A program made the position numbers and the translations under genes. From Gemmatimonadota bacterium (GTDB lineage Bacteria; Gemmatimonadota; Gemmatimonadetes; Gemmatimonadales; Gemmatimonadaceae), in assembly GCA_016714015.1 (NCBI GenBank), contig JADJNZ010000001.1, forward strand, positions 1 through 64,000: a DNA stretch of 64,000 nt, given 5' to 3'. The notes below the pieces were generated by a model that saw nothing but the letters and a program-made list of their open reading frames with translations, was not told where the DNA came from and made no database searches. This document shows positions 9,616 to 19,267 of this stretch, piece after piece (position 1 is the first letter of the stretch; every line of letters begins with the position of its first letter).

Positions 9616-9693
9616 CTCTCCAGAAGGGGTGATCCTGATCGCAACGCGAAACCGCACGTGCGAGCGACATCGCTGACGCCAACGCGGGACCGA

Positions 9694-10026
9694 TCATCGC
9701 GTAGCGGCGCCGGACGCGATGATCGCCATTCCCGCGAGGGTCACAACAACTCCGATGACATCGGTGGGACGCGGTGTCACCCCGTCAACGAGCCAGAGCC
9801 ACGCGAGCGCGACGGTCACATAGACTCCGCCGTACGCCGCATAGACGCGCCCCGAGGCCGTCTCGTGGAGGGTGAGCAGCCACACGAAGATCGCCAGCGC
9901 GCCGGCGGCGGGCAGAAGGAGCCACGGACTGCCGCGCTGTCGAAGCCAGACATACGGCAGGTAGCAGCCGATGATCTCCGCGAGCGCGGTCGCGATGAAG
10001 AGGGCGGTCGTGCGGGCGAGTGTCAT
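9694..10026 (-). CDS. YnfA/UPF0060 family small membrane protein
   Basis: 110 aa with four transmembrane helices and family motifs such as EIIGCYLPYVWLR, GRVYAAYGGVYV and DVIGVVVTLAGMAII. UPF0060 proteins resemble small multidrug resistance transporters, but the substrate is not established. Start ATG 10,026 gives the normal family length (about 108). It lies 1 base from the P-type ATPase stop, so it is almost certainly cotranscribed. Confidence 0.88.
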   Translation of the reverse strand: MTLARTTALFIATALAEIIGCYLPYVWLRQRGSPWLLLPAAGALAIFVWLLTLHETASGRVYAAYGGVYVTVALAWLWLVDGVTPRPTDVIGVVVTLAGMAIIASGAATR

Positions 10027-10027
10027 T

Positions 10028-12457
10028 CTACGCAGGGGGTTGAGAATAGGATAACAGGCGCAGCGCGTTCGCGATAACGACCAGCGTGCTCCCCTCATGC
10101 ATGACGACCGCGGCACCGATCCCGATGAAGCCCGTCGTGGTCGCGACGATGAGGACGGCGATCACCCCAAGCGAAACGAACAGGTTCTGCCGGATCACTC
10201 GGCGCGACGCACGGCTCAGCCCGATCACGAACGGCAGCCGTCCCAGATCATCGCCCATCAGCGCGACATCGGCGGTCTCGAGTGCGGCGGCGGTGCCGGC
10301 GCCGCCCATCGCAATGCCAACAGTAGCAAAGGCGAGCGCCGGCGCGTCGTTCACGCCATCACCGATCATGGCCACTGGACCTTCACCGGCGAGCAGGCGG
10401 ATCGCCGTGACCTTTCCCTCGGGAAGCAGCCCCGCGCGCACCTCGTCCACGCCCACTTCGCGCCCGACGGCGTCCCCGACGCCGGCATTGTCGCCGGTGA
10501 GCATCACCACTCGGCGGATCCCAAGTGTGCGGAGCCGGCTGAGGATCTCGCGCACTCCAGGGCGCGGCCGATCGGCGATCCCGATGACACCGAGCCATTC
10601 ACCCGGCGCTCGTCGGACGATCATCGTGCTCCGGCCCTCGCGCTCGAGCGCCTCCACGCTCGCGCGGATCTGCGCCGGTACGGCGAGACTCGCCTCCTCG
10701 AAGAGCAGCGCACGACCGACCTCCACCGTCTCGCCCTCCACGGTGGCGCGAATGCCGCGGCCCGTCACCGACGTCGCATCCGACGCCACGGGGAAGGCGA
10801 TCGTCCGTGACTCGGCCGCGCGCACCACGGCGCGCGCGAGCGGATGTTGGGAGCGTGCCTCCACTGACGCGGCCGTGCCGAGCAGCTGCTCCTCCGTCAC
10901 ACCGTCCGCGGGCCGGAGGTCGGTCACGCTCGGCTCGCCGAGGGTGATCGTGCCCGTCTTGTCGAGGGCAAGCGTGTGGATGCCGCCCAGTGACTCGAGA
11001 TGTGCGCCGCCCTTGATGAGCACGCCGTTCCTCGCGGCCTGAGCGATCCCGGAGAGGACCGCCGCTGGCGTGCCCAGCGCGAGTGCGCACGGTGAGGCGG
11101 CGACGAGCAGAGCCATCCCGCGATAGAACGCCTCGCCCCAGGTCCAGACTCCGAGGAGCGGAGGCACGACGATCAGCAACGCGTCCGCGACGAGCACGGC
11201 GGGAACGAAGACTCGCGCGAAGCGGTCGGTGAACTGCTGTGTCGGCGCCTTCTGCGTCTGCGCCTCCGAGACCAGCTTGATGACGCGGTCGAGAGTCCGG
11301 TCACCGATCGCGGCGGTGACCTCGACGACGAGTGCCCCTTCGCCGTTCACCGTCCCGGCGAACACCGACTCGCCCGGCGCCTTGTCCACCGGCACACTCT
11401 CGCCGGTGATCGGCGCCTGGTTCACCGCCGAGTTCCCCTCGCGCACCGCACCGTCCACCGGGATGCGCTCGGCCGGCTTGATCAGGACGCGGTCACCCGG
11501 CACCACCTCGGCGATGGGCACGGCCGATTCCTGCCCGTTGCGGATCACCGTCGCTGTCTGCGGTGCAAGCTCGGCGAGAGCTGCGATGGCGTTGCGTGCG
11601 CGTCCGAGCGCGTACTTCTCGAGCGCGTGACCGAGACTGAAGAGGAAGAGCAGCAGCGCGCCCTCGAGCCATGCGCCGAGCACTGCCGCTCCTCCCGCGG
11701 CGACGACCATCAGGAGGTCGATGTTGAAACGGAACTTCCCGCGACGGAGGTCGGCGATGAAGTGTCCCACGAGGTCGCGCGCACCGAAGAAGTACGCCGC
11801 GGCGAACACCCCGACCACGAGCGCGGGCGGCGCGTCGATGAATCGCCTCGACACCCAGCCCAACGTGAGCAGCACGCCCGCACTGATGCTCCAGACGATC
11901 TCGCGATTGCGACCGTACCAGCTCTTCGGTGCCGGTGCTCCTTCCCGTCCTGAGGTCTCGGCGAGCGGCTCTGCACCGACGTCGCGCAATCGCGCTTCGA
12001 TCGCCGCCCGATCCGTGCGCCTTCGATCGAACTCCACACGCACGACCTGCCCCGCGAAGTTGACCGCAGCCGCGCTGACGCCGCGGAGCTCGCGTAGCGC
12101 GTCTTCGATGCGTCGTCCCTCATCCTCCGCTCCGACCGCACGGAACGGGATGACCATGTGCGCGAAGCGATCCGTGACACCGGCGCCGGCGGCGTGCGCC
12201 AGCGCGACCACCTGCGTGAGGGTGAGCCGGTCGGGGTCGTAGTGCAGGCAGAGCTGCGGCCCGGTCGGGTCCGTCCGGCCTGCGCTGCCATCATGCGGGG
12301 GTTCGCCGTCCGGAACCGCACCCGTCTCGAAGACGTGCACGCTCTCGACACCGTCTTGGCGCTCGAGCAGTCGGAGGAGTCGCGCCACACACGCGTCGCG
12401 GAGATCCTTGACGTCGGGCAGCAGCAGGGGCAGGTCGAGTCTGGCAGCGCGTTGCAT
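10028..12457 (-). CDS. P1B-type heavy-metal translocating ATPase (P1B-4-like)
   Basis: ATP-driven metal exporter, 809 aa. Two ferredoxin-like N-terminal domains lack the CxxC metal motif. Then come about eight membrane helices, the actuator ITGES, the TM motif SPC (not CPC), the phosphorylation motif DKTGT, an ATP-binding domain, GDGVNDAPA, and a last helix with HEGST. SPC plus HEG(S/T) is the signature of the P1B-4 group, which handles cobalt, iron or zinc. ATG 12,457 is preceded by GGAG at 5-base spacing. It lies in the czc cluster, downstream of the PII-like gene. Confidence 0.92.
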   Translation of the reverse strand: MQRAARLDLPLLLPDVKDLRDACVARLLRLLERQDGVESVHVFETGAVPDGEPPHDGSAGRTDPTGPQLCLHYDPDRLTLTQVVALAHAAGAGVTDRFAHMVIPFRAVGAEDEGRRIEDALRELRGVSAAAVNFAGQVVRVEFDRRRTDRAAIEARLRDVGAEPLAETSGREGAPAPKSWYGRNREIVWSISAGVLLTLGWVSRRFIDAPPALVVGVFAAAYFFGARDLVGHFIADLRRGKFRFNIDLLMVVAAGGAAVLGAWLEGALLLFLFSLGHALEKYALGRARNAIAALAELAPQTATVIRNGQESAVPIAEVVPGDRVLIKPAERIPVDGAVREGNSAVNQAPITGESVPVDKAPGESVFAGTVNGEGALVVEVTAAIGDRTLDRVIKLVSEAQTQKAPTQQFTDRFARVFVPAVLVADALLIVVPPLLGVWTWGEAFYRGMALLVAASPCALALGTPAAVLSGIAQAARNGVLIKGGAHLESLGGIHTLALDKTGTITLGEPSVTDLRPADGVTEEQLLGTAASVEARSQHPLARAVVRAAESRTIAFPVASDATSVTGRGIRATVEGETVEVGRALLFEEASLAVPAQIRASVEALEREGRSTMIVRRAPGEWLGVIGIADRPRPGVREILSRLRTLGIRRVVMLTGDNAGVGDAVGREVGVDEVRAGLLPEGKVTAIRLLAGEGPVAMIGDGVNDAPALAFATVGIAMGGAGTAAALETADVALMGDDLGRLPFVIGLSRASRRVIRQNLFVSLGVIAVLIVATTTGFIGIGAAVVMHEGSTLVVIANALRLLSYSQPPA

Positions 12458-12521
12458 CGGCACTCCGGAATATGAGTCGTGTTCCCCCGCCGCGAACGAG
12501 CCGGCGGGCGGTGCAGCATGC

Positions 12522-12857
12522 TCAGACCGCCGCGTCCCCTTCTTCGCCTGTTGCGACGCGCAGTGCGCGCGAGACCGGAATCACGACGACCTTCCCGTCA
12601 CCACGATTGCCGGTGCGCGCGGCACCCTCGATCGCGCGCACCACCGCCGCCTCGAGCTCATCCGGCACGATCACCTCGATGCGCACTTTGGGAACCGTGC
12701 CGCGCAGGACCTCGGCGTCTCGCGGATCCGACTGCCGTCCGCGCCCGAAACCCCGGACATCGACAAACGTCGCACCTGTCAACCCCTCGATGCGATGCAA
12801 CGCCGCCTCGACCCCGTCGGCCATGAACGGCTGGATGTACGCGATCACCATCTTCAT
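12522..12857 (-). CDS. PII-like protein coupled to the metal RND pump
   Basis: 111 aa, same overall fold as PII signal proteins: beta-alpha-beta start (MKMVIAYIQPFMADGVEAALHRI), GATFVDVRGFGRGRQ in the T-loop position, PKVRIEVIVPDE, and a C-terminal GDGKVVVIPV. The conserved uridylylation Tyr of GlnB is not evident. Its ATG overlaps the czcA stop (ATGA), implying translational coupling. Similar genes next to CzcA/CusA pumps are known and often annotated as PII; a metal or nucleotide sensor for the pump is an inference. Confidence 0.85.
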   Translation of the reverse strand: MKMVIAYIQPFMADGVEAALHRIEGLTGATFVDVRGFGRGRQSDPRDAEVLRGTVPKVRIEVIVPDELEAAVVRAIEGAARTGNRGDGKVVVIPVSRALRVATGEEGDAAV

Positions 12858-15800
12858 GAGACAGCCCCCGGTCGCCGTTCGAAGAGGAGATACAATAGGG
12901 GCAGCACGAGCAGTGTGAGCAGCGTGGCGGTGATGAGTCCGCCGATGACCACCGTCGCGAGAGGCCGCTGCACCTCCGCGCCGGCGCTGCTCGAGATCGC
13001 CATCGGCAGGAAGCCGAGACTCGCGACCAGCGCCGTCATGAGCACGGGACGGAGTCGCGTCATGCCGCCCTCGCGCACGGCCTCGTCGAGCGGACGGCCG
13101 TGCTGACGCAGCTCGTTGATATAGGAGACCATGACCACACCGTTCAGCACCGCGATGCCGAACAGCGCGATGAACCCGACGCCTGCCGAGATGCTGAACG
13201 GCATCCCGCGCGCGAAGAGCGCGAACACCCCGCCCACCGTCGCCAGCGGGATGCCGGTGAACACCAGCGCGGCCTGTCGAAGCGAGTTGAAGGTTGCGAA
13301 CAGGAGCAGGAAGATCAGGAGCAATGAGATCGGGACCACGAGCATCAACCGCTTGCTCGCACGCTCAAGGTTCTCGAACTGCCCGCCGAACTCTGGCCGG
13401 TAGCCGGGCGGGAGCGTGATCGTACCGTTGTCGAAGAGCGCGCGCACGTCGGCCACGAAGCTGCCGATGTCGCGCCCGCGTACGTTTCCCTCCACGATCA
13501 CCAGCCGCGACCCGTTCTCGTGGCTGACCTCGGCAGGCCCACCCACCTCCTCCACCCGCGCGAGCGTACCGAGCGGAACGCGTTCCCCGTTCGGCGCACT
13601 CACGAGGATCCGACTGATCGACGCGGCGTTCGCGCGCACCGCCTCAGGGAACCGCACCGTGAGCGCGAACCGGCGCTGACCCTCCAGCACCTGCGACACC
13701 TGCACGCCCCCGAGCGCCTCGACCACCTGCATCACATCAGCGGAGTTGATGCCATAGCGCGCGAGCTGCTCCGGCAACACCGACACCTGGAGTTGCGGCA
13801 ACCCTTCAAGTTGCTGCGCCTTGAACCCGGTGGCGCCGGGCAGCTCAGCGACCGCGGCCACGATCTGTTCCGCCGTCGTGCTGAGCTGGCCGAGGTCGTC
13901 GCCATAGATCTTGATCGCGAGGTCGCTGCGCACCCCGGCGATGAGCTCGTTCACCCGCAGTTCGATCGGCTGACTGAAACTCACGACGAGGCCGGGGATC
14001 CGCTCGAGCGCCTCGGTCATCACCGTTTCGAGTTCACCCTTGGTCGAGGCCTTCGTCCACTGATCGGTCGGTGTGAGCCGCACGAGGATGTCGCTGATAT
14101 TGACGCCCATCGGATCGGTCGCGATCTCGGCGCGGCCCGTCTTGGCGACCACGTCGACCACCTCGTCAGGGAACTCCTCGAGCAGGATCCCTTCCAGCTG
14201 GGTCGTCTGCCGTACCGATTCCTCGAGCGAGATGCTCGGCAGTCGCAGTACCTGGAGCGCGAAGGATCCTTCGTCGAGGCGTGGGATGAACTCCGAGCCG
14301 AGGAACGGCACGGCCGCGAGCGCGACCGCCACCGCCGCGCCGCAGCCGATGAGTACACGCCGGGTGTTCGCGAGCGTCCATTCGAGGGCGGGCTCGTAGA
14401 GGCGCTTCGCGCGCTTGACCAGCCAGACGTCCTCCTCCGAGACCTTGCCCCTGAGGAAGATCGAGATCAGCACCGGCGTGAGCAGGAAGGTCAGGAGCAG
14501 CGACCCGACGAGCGCGAAGACCACGGTCAGCGCCATCGGGCGGAACATCTTGCCCTCGATCCCCTGCAGCGTGAGGATCGGGAGATAGACGACGATGATG
14601 ATGCCGATGCCGAAGAGGATCGGCCGACCGACCTCGGCACACGATTCGAGGACGGTGTGAAGGAAGTTGTCGCCCGGCTTTCGATGCCCGAGTCGGCGCA
14701 TCGCGTTCTCGACCATCACGACGGATCCGTCGACGACGAGCCCGAAGTCGATCGCACCGAGGCTCATCAGACTGCCGGCGATCCCGACCTGCACCATCGC
14801 GCTGAGCGCGAAGAACATCGAGAGCGGGATGGCTGCGGCGACGATGAGCGCTGCACGGAAGTTCCCGAGCAGGACGAAGAGCACCACGATGACGAGGATG
14901 GCGCCTTCGACGAGGTTCTTCTCCACCGTCCCGATCGTGCGACCGATGAGGTCCGTCCGGTCATAGAAGGGCGCGAGTCGGACGCCCGGAGGTAGCGTGC
15001 GCGCCGCGACTTCGAACTTCTCCTTGACCGCATTGACGACGGTGCGCGAGTTCTCACCCATCCGCATCATCACGATGCCGGTGACCACCTCGCCAGCTCC
15101 ATCCTTCGTCACGGCACCCTGCCGGATCGTCGACCCGATCACGACCTCCGCCAGATCGCCCACGCGCACCGGTGTACCGCCCCGGCTGGCGACCACGATG
15201 TTGCGGATCTGGTCCAAGTCCTGCACCTGTCCCACGCCGCGGATCACGAGCTGCTCGGCGCCGCGCGTGATGTAGCCGCCGCCGGCGTTCTGGTTGTTCG
15301 CCGCGATCGCGCTCAGCACCTGCGGCAACGTGAGGTCGTACTGCACGAGCGCCTCGGGACGCACCAACACCTGGTACTGCTTCTCGAACCCACCGAACGC
15401 ATTGACCTCCGCCACACCGGACACGGCGCGCAGCTGCGGCGCGACGACCCAGTCCTGCAGCGTGCGCAGCTCGGTCGCGTCGATCCCGGTTCCCGAGTCC
15501 GCCGAGACCGTGTACTGGAAGATCTCACCGAGACCGGTCGAGATCGGTCCCATCTCAGGCGTGCCGTATCCCGGTGGGATCTCCTCGCGAGCCAGCTGCA
15601 GTCGTTCCTGCACCTGCTGTCGCGCGAAGTAGATGTCGGTGCCTTCCTTGAATACGACCGTCACCTGCGAGAGCCCGAACTTGGATATCGAGCGGATCTC
15701 CTCGAGGTCGGGGAGCCCGAACATCGCGAGCTCGACCGGGAGCGTCACCTGACGCTCCACCTCCGACGGCGGCAATGCAGCAGCGTTGGTGTTGATCTGG

Positions 15801-15937
15801 ACCTGGACGTTCGTCACGTCCGGCACCGCGTCAATAGGGAGTGCGAGCGCGCTCCAGATGCCCACGCCGACCAGTAGCATGGTCATCGCGAGCACGAGGA
15901 GCCGTTGATTCAGGACGAAGCCGATGAGAGAGCGCAT
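12854..15937 (-). CDS. czcA: CzcA/CusA-family heavy-metal efflux RND pump
   Basis: Inner-membrane proton-driven pump of the HME-RND family, 1,027 aa. The start (MRSLIGFVLNQRLLVLAM, then LPIDAVPDVTNVQVQ) is typical of CzcA. TM4 carries DFGLVVDGSVVMVENAMRR, with the separated Asp/Asp/Glu pattern of metal pumps rather than the adjacent DD of drug pumps. This favours Co/Zn/Cd over Cu/Ag, but the metal is not proven. It lies between czcB and the PII-like gene, all on the minus strand. Confidence 0.94.
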   Translation of the reverse strand: MRSLIGFVLNQRLLVLAMTMLLVGVGIWSALALPIDAVPDVTNVQVQINTNAAALPPSEVERQVTLPVELAMFGLPDLEEIRSISKFGLSQVTVVFKEGTDIYFARQQVQERLQLAREEIPPGYGTPEMGPISTGLGEIFQYTVSADSGTGIDATELRTLQDWVVAPQLRAVSGVAEVNAFGGFEKQYQVLVRPEALVQYDLTLPQVLSAIAANNQNAGGGYITRGAEQLVIRGVGQVQDLDQIRNIVVASRGGTPVRVGDLAEVVIGSTIRQGAVTKDGAGEVVTGIVMMRMGENSRTVVNAVKEKFEVAARTLPPGVRLAPFYDRTDLIGRTIGTVEKNLVEGAILVIVVLFVLLGNFRAALIVAAAIPLSMFFALSAMVQVGIAGSLMSLGAIDFGLVVDGSVVMVENAMRRLGHRKPGDNFLHTVLESCAEVGRPILFGIGIIIVVYLPILTLQGIEGKMFRPMALTVVFALVGSLLLTFLLTPVLISIFLRGKVSEEDVWLVKRAKRLYEPALEWTLANTRRVLIGCGAAVAVALAAVPFLGSEFIPRLDEGSFALQVLRLPSISLEESVRQTTQLEGILLEEFPDEVVDVVAKTGRAEIATDPMGVNISDILVRLTPTDQWTKASTKGELETVMTEALERIPGLVVSFSQPIELRVNELIAGVRSDLAIKIYGDDLGQLSTTAEQIVAAVAELPGATGFKAQQLEGLPQLQVSVLPEQLARYGINSADVMQVVEALGGVQVSQVLEGQRRFALTVRFPEAVRANAASISRILVSAPNGERVPLGTLARVEEVGGPAEVSHENGSRLVIVEGNVRGRDIGSFVADVRALFDNGTITLPPGYRPEFGGQFENLERASKRLMLVVPISLLLIFLLLFATFNSLRQAALVFTGIPLATVGGVFALFARGMPFSISAGVGFIALFGIAVLNGVVMVSYINELRQHGRPLDEAVREGGMTRLRPVLMTALVASLGFLPMAISSSAGAEVQRPLATVVIGGLITATLLTLLVLPLLYLLFERRPGAVS

Positions 15938-15954
15938 GAGAGTATCGGTTGCGA

Positions 15955-17160
15955 TCAGTGGCCGTGCTCGCCGATCTCGCCCTTGGCGAGTTCGGAGCGC
16001 AGCGCAAAGGCCCCAGCGACGACCACCCGACTGCCGGTCCGAAGACCGCTTCGGATGATCACGCGACCGCCGTCCACCGTCTCACCCACCTCGACCGGCA
16101 CGGGCCGGAACTCACCGGGTGCGACGCCGGGCACGAACACCACCTGACGTCCCTCGACTTCCTGCACGGCGGCCTGTGGCACGACCGGCATCGCCGGACC
16201 ACCGCCGCCGACCTGGATGCTCGCCGTCGCGAACATCCCCGGTTTGAGCGAAGCGTTCGCGTTCGGGATCTCCACCCGCGCGCGCACCGTGCGCTTGGTC
16301 TCGTCCAGCACCTCACCCACATACGCGAGACGCCCGATGAAGCGCCGCCCCGGGTACGCGCTGACCGTCACGACGACCGACTGTCCCGCGCGCACTCGCG
16401 CGAAGTCCCGCTCGAAGATGTCGAGCTCGATCCAGACCATCGAGAGATCGGCCACCGTGAACAACACGTCGGTCGGTCCGACGACCTCACCGAGACTGAC
16501 GTTGCGCGCGACGACGGTGCCGGCGAAGGGCGCGACGAGACTGTACGCGGCCCCCGCGCCATGGTCGTGCGCGGCGCCGAGCACGGCCAAGCGTTCCTCG
16601 GTGCTCCGCAGTGCCGCCTCGCTGCGACGCAACTCGGCTTCAGCTAGCAGCAACTCCTTCCGGCTCGAGATGCCTTGGGACTCGAGTCGCTGTTCGCGCG
16701 CGAAGTTCTCCTTCGCGATCGCGACCAACTCCTCGCCCTGGCGCTCCTCGGCGCGCAACTGTCCGACATCTGCGCTCTCGAGCATCGCGAGCACCGCGTC
16801 GCCACCGACGCGGGCGCCGAGATCGGCGCGCACCGACAGCACGCGTGCTTCGGTGCGCGAGCCGACGTGGCTCACGCGGTTCGCATCATAGGTGATGGAA
16901 CCAGTGACCTCGAGGCCGCTGGTCGTGATCGAATCGACGATCGCGACTCGTATGCCGCCGAGGCGGATGGACGCCGTATCGAGTACCACCACGTCGGACT
17001 CGGCTGTCGAGTCGCCGGCGGCCGGCGCCGTGCCGTCCGCTTCTGCCGCACCGTCCCCACCGGCGTCTCCGCCTCCACAGGCGAGCGAGACACCACCGAC
17101 GACGAGTGCGAAGAGCAGCGCGACCGGCCGCGGTCGCAGGATGTTGAAGCTTGGGGTCAC
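15955..17160 (-). CDS. czcB: CzcB-type periplasmic adaptor lipoprotein
   Basis: Membrane fusion protein of the metal pump, 401 aa. Lipoprotein signal VALLFALVVGGVSLAC, then a Gly/Ala/Asp-rich linker, the barrel-sandwich and hairpin (EERLAVLGAAHDHG), and the second half from YSLVAPFAGTVVARNVSLGE onward. GTG 17,160 is the start because it overlaps the czcC TGA (GTGA) and places the signal peptide at the N-terminus. It spans the periplasm between CzcA and CzcC. Confidence 0.92.
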   Translation of the reverse strand: MTPSFNILRPRPVALLFALVVGGVSLACGGGDAGGDGAAEADGTAPAAGDSTAESDVVVLDTASIRLGGIRVAIVDSITTSGLEVTGSITYDANRVSHVGSRTEARVLSVRADLGARVGGDAVLAMLESADVGQLRAEERQGEELVAIAKENFAREQRLESQGISSRKELLLAEAELRRSEAALRSTEERLAVLGAAHDHGAGAAYSLVAPFAGTVVARNVSLGEVVGPTDVLFTVADLSMVWIELDIFERDFARVRAGQSVVVTVSAYPGRRFIGRLAYVGEVLDETKRTVRARVEIPNANASLKPGMFATASIQVGGGGPAMPVVPQAAVQEVEGRQVVFVPGVAPGEFRPVPVEVGETVDGGRVIIRSGLRTGSRVVVAGAFALRSELAKGEIGEHGH

Positions 17161-18554
17161 GGTGTGGTCCTGACGATGGGTGTAGTGGCATCCCGCGCAC
17201 GAACGGCGGCGGGATCGATGGGCTGGAGGGATGCGGAGGACGGCGTGAGCCGACCAGTCGCCGCATCGAGTCGCACGAGCGCCTCGCGCTGCGCGAGCCA
17301 AGCGTCCCAGAAGCCGAACTCGGCATCGAGGAGCTGGTTGCGGAGGAGGAGCAGTGTCGAGAGATCGATCTTGCCCGCACCGTACGCGGTCTCGAGCAGC
17401 GCGGCGTTCTCATGCGCACGCGCGAGGACCTCGCGCTCGTAGACCCGAGCCTCCTCCGCCGCGGCGCGATACGCGCGCTCGGCGGCGATGACATCGGTCT
17501 CGACGCGCAGGAGGGCCCAACGGCGCGCGAACTGCGCTTGCTCCACGAGTGCGCGGCGTTGGTCGCCGAGTCCTTGATTCCGATTGAAGAACGGGAGTGT
17601 CAGTCCGAAAGCCGGCCCGAACTGCACCGAGCCGTCGTCCGGCGATCGGTTCCCCCCCACGCCGATCCGCAGATTCGGGAACGCCTCTCGTCGACCGAGT
17701 GCGCGAAGCGTCTCCGCCTCCCGTACCGCCTCCCCGGTCGCCGCCAGATCCGGTCGGCGGACGAGCGCGAGCGCGACGAGAGAGTCCACGGACAGCGCTT
17801 CGAGTCCGGTGATCAGCGAGGCGGTCGTGTCAGTCACCAAGCGGAGCGGCGTCTCCGCGCCGATCCCCACGAGCAGTTTGAACTCCAGTTCGGCGCTCGC
17901 TGCAGCGCGCCGCGCGCTCAAGACGCGGCCGCGCGCACGACCGGACTCGATCTCGGCGAGATTCGCCTCGAGCCTGCTGATCTCGCCCTCGCGCACTTGG
18001 ATCCGCACCGCGACGAGCAGTCGCTCGCCCAGCGCGAGCGCTTCCTCTGCCACCGCGAGCCGACGGTCGGCGGCGACGGCACGAAAGAAGCCAACGCTCG
18101 CCTCGCCGATCGTGAGGCGGCCGGCATCCTGCACACCGAACGAGGCGCGCTCAAGTCCGAGCCGGGCGGCATCGGAACGCAAGCCGCGCTGCCCTGCCCA
18201 CTCGATCTCCTGCAGCACCGTCAACTGCAGTTGGTCGGCGGCGCTCCCGAGCGCTCCTCCGGCGGACTGTATCGCCAGTTCGGGATTGGATCGGAGCACG
18301 CGCGTCTGGCGCAGCGCGCCGCGCGCGACCGCCGTCTCCTGGCGAACGCCCAGCAGCGTCGGACTTCGTTCGAGGGCGAGCCGTCGGACGTCGTCGAGCG
18401 CGAGCACGAGCGTGTCCGCGCGCGCCGAAGCCGCGGGGGACTGTGCGGTCGCCGACCGTGCGACGCTCGTGCTACCGAGCAGCGCGAGGAACGCGAGGAG
18501 CGCCGCTGATACTACGGGATGCGAGGAACATGGGAATCGAAGGGACACGCGCAT
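17157..18554 (-). CDS. czcC: CzcC-type outer membrane metal efflux channel
   Basis: TolC-superfamily channel, 465 aa, first gene of czcCBA. Signal peptide VVSAALLAFLALLGSTSVARSATAQ, then the paired long-helix repeats (LALDDVRRLALERSPTL; later GLTLPFFNRNQGLG, typical of CzcC). ATG 18,554 has GGAGA upstream and begins at the signal peptide; the longer frame adds 47 unconvincing residues. The stop overlaps the czcB start by 3 bases. Confidence 0.92.
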   Translation of the reverse strand: MRVSLRFPCSSHPVVSAALLAFLALLGSTSVARSATAQSPAASARADTLVLALDDVRRLALERSPTLLGVRQETAVARGALRQTRVLRSNPELAIQSAGGALGSAADQLQLTVLQEIEWAGQRGLRSDAARLGLERASFGVQDAGRLTIGEASVGFFRAVAADRRLAVAEEALALGERLLVAVRIQVREGEISRLEANLAEIESGRARGRVLSARRAAASAELEFKLLVGIGAETPLRLVTDTTASLITGLEALSVDSLVALALVRRPDLAATGEAVREAETLRALGRREAFPNLRIGVGGNRSPDDGSVQFGPAFGLTLPFFNRNQGLGDQRRALVEQAQFARRWALLRVETDVIAAERAYRAAAEEARVYEREVLARAHENAALLETAYGAGKIDLSTLLLLRNQLLDAEFGFWDAWLAQREALVRLDAATGRLTPSSASLQPIDPAAVRARDATTPIVRTTP

Positions 18555-18765
18555 GAGTCTCCGAAGAACCTCATCGCACGCCACTCTCGAGAGCGACGGC
18601 GGCAACGGCGCACCTTCCGCAACGCGGAGCGGCACCATCGCGCCTGAGCGCGGTATCGAGTTGGTCGAGCAACGAGATGTGTTGGGGCCCACCACAAGGG
18701 GCGGGCGCGCAGCGCGAGTTCGAACGCCTCAGCCGTCGTAGCTGAGAGTCAGCGCTGCGACAGAC

Positions 18766-19188
18766 TCAGTCGATCGGCGGCCGCAACTGTGGCTGCGCGT
18801 CGCGGCTCGCGGGAATCCGGTCGCGAGACGCTAGCGGCGATTCGTGACCCGCGGCGAGGGCCCCGTCCAAGACCTGGTCCGTGCGGAACCAGCCGCCATG
18901 CGCGTGCGCATGATGGCACGCGTGTTGGTCATGACCTTCTTCTCCTGACGAACGCTCGCCCGGATGTTCAGGCGAGTCGTTCATCGCGCCATTCTCCCCG
19001 TCGCCGTGCGCGACGTGAGACGCGGCGTGACGTCCTGACCCCTCCACCTGCGTCAACTCTTGGTGCGTCGCGTCGCCATCATGCACGTCCGCCAGCAGTG
19101 ACTCGGCCGTGGAGAAGCCGAAGCACAGAGCGAGGACGAGCGCCGCGAGGTGGCGCAGACGGCGGAGGCGGTGGAGGGACATTCCCAT
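18766..19188 (-). CDS. His-rich exported protein, candidate metal-binding
   Basis: 140 aa with an N-terminal signal sequence (LRHLAALVLALCFGFSTAES) and a mature part rich in His, Asp and Glu, including HDQHACHHAHAHGG. No known domain is recognised. Position as the first minus-strand gene before czcCBA, plus the His clusters, suggest periplasmic metal buffering; this is inference. A start 6 bases downstream (MSLHRL) is also possible; neither has a good ribosome site. Confidence 0.65.
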   Translation of the reverse strand: MGMSLHRLRRLRHLAALVLALCFGFSTAESLLADVHDGDATHQELTQVEGSGRHAASHVAHGDGENGAMNDSPEHPGERSSGEEGHDQHACHHAHAHGGWFRTDQVLDGALAAGHESPLASRDRIPASRDAQPQLRPPID

Positions 19189-19267
19189 GCAAACTAGTAT
19201 CGGCGGCGGTCGCGCCGCAACAAGGACGCGATCCCTCCCCTGCTAGCGCCCGCGCGGTGACTCACCG

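Noticed and set aside
13520..14995. Long plus-strand open frame (491 codons) opposite czcA
   Set aside because: Its composition (mass of Arg/Asp/Glu/His) is that of a high-GC shadow of the minus-strand czcA, which has full RND motifs in the opposite frame.
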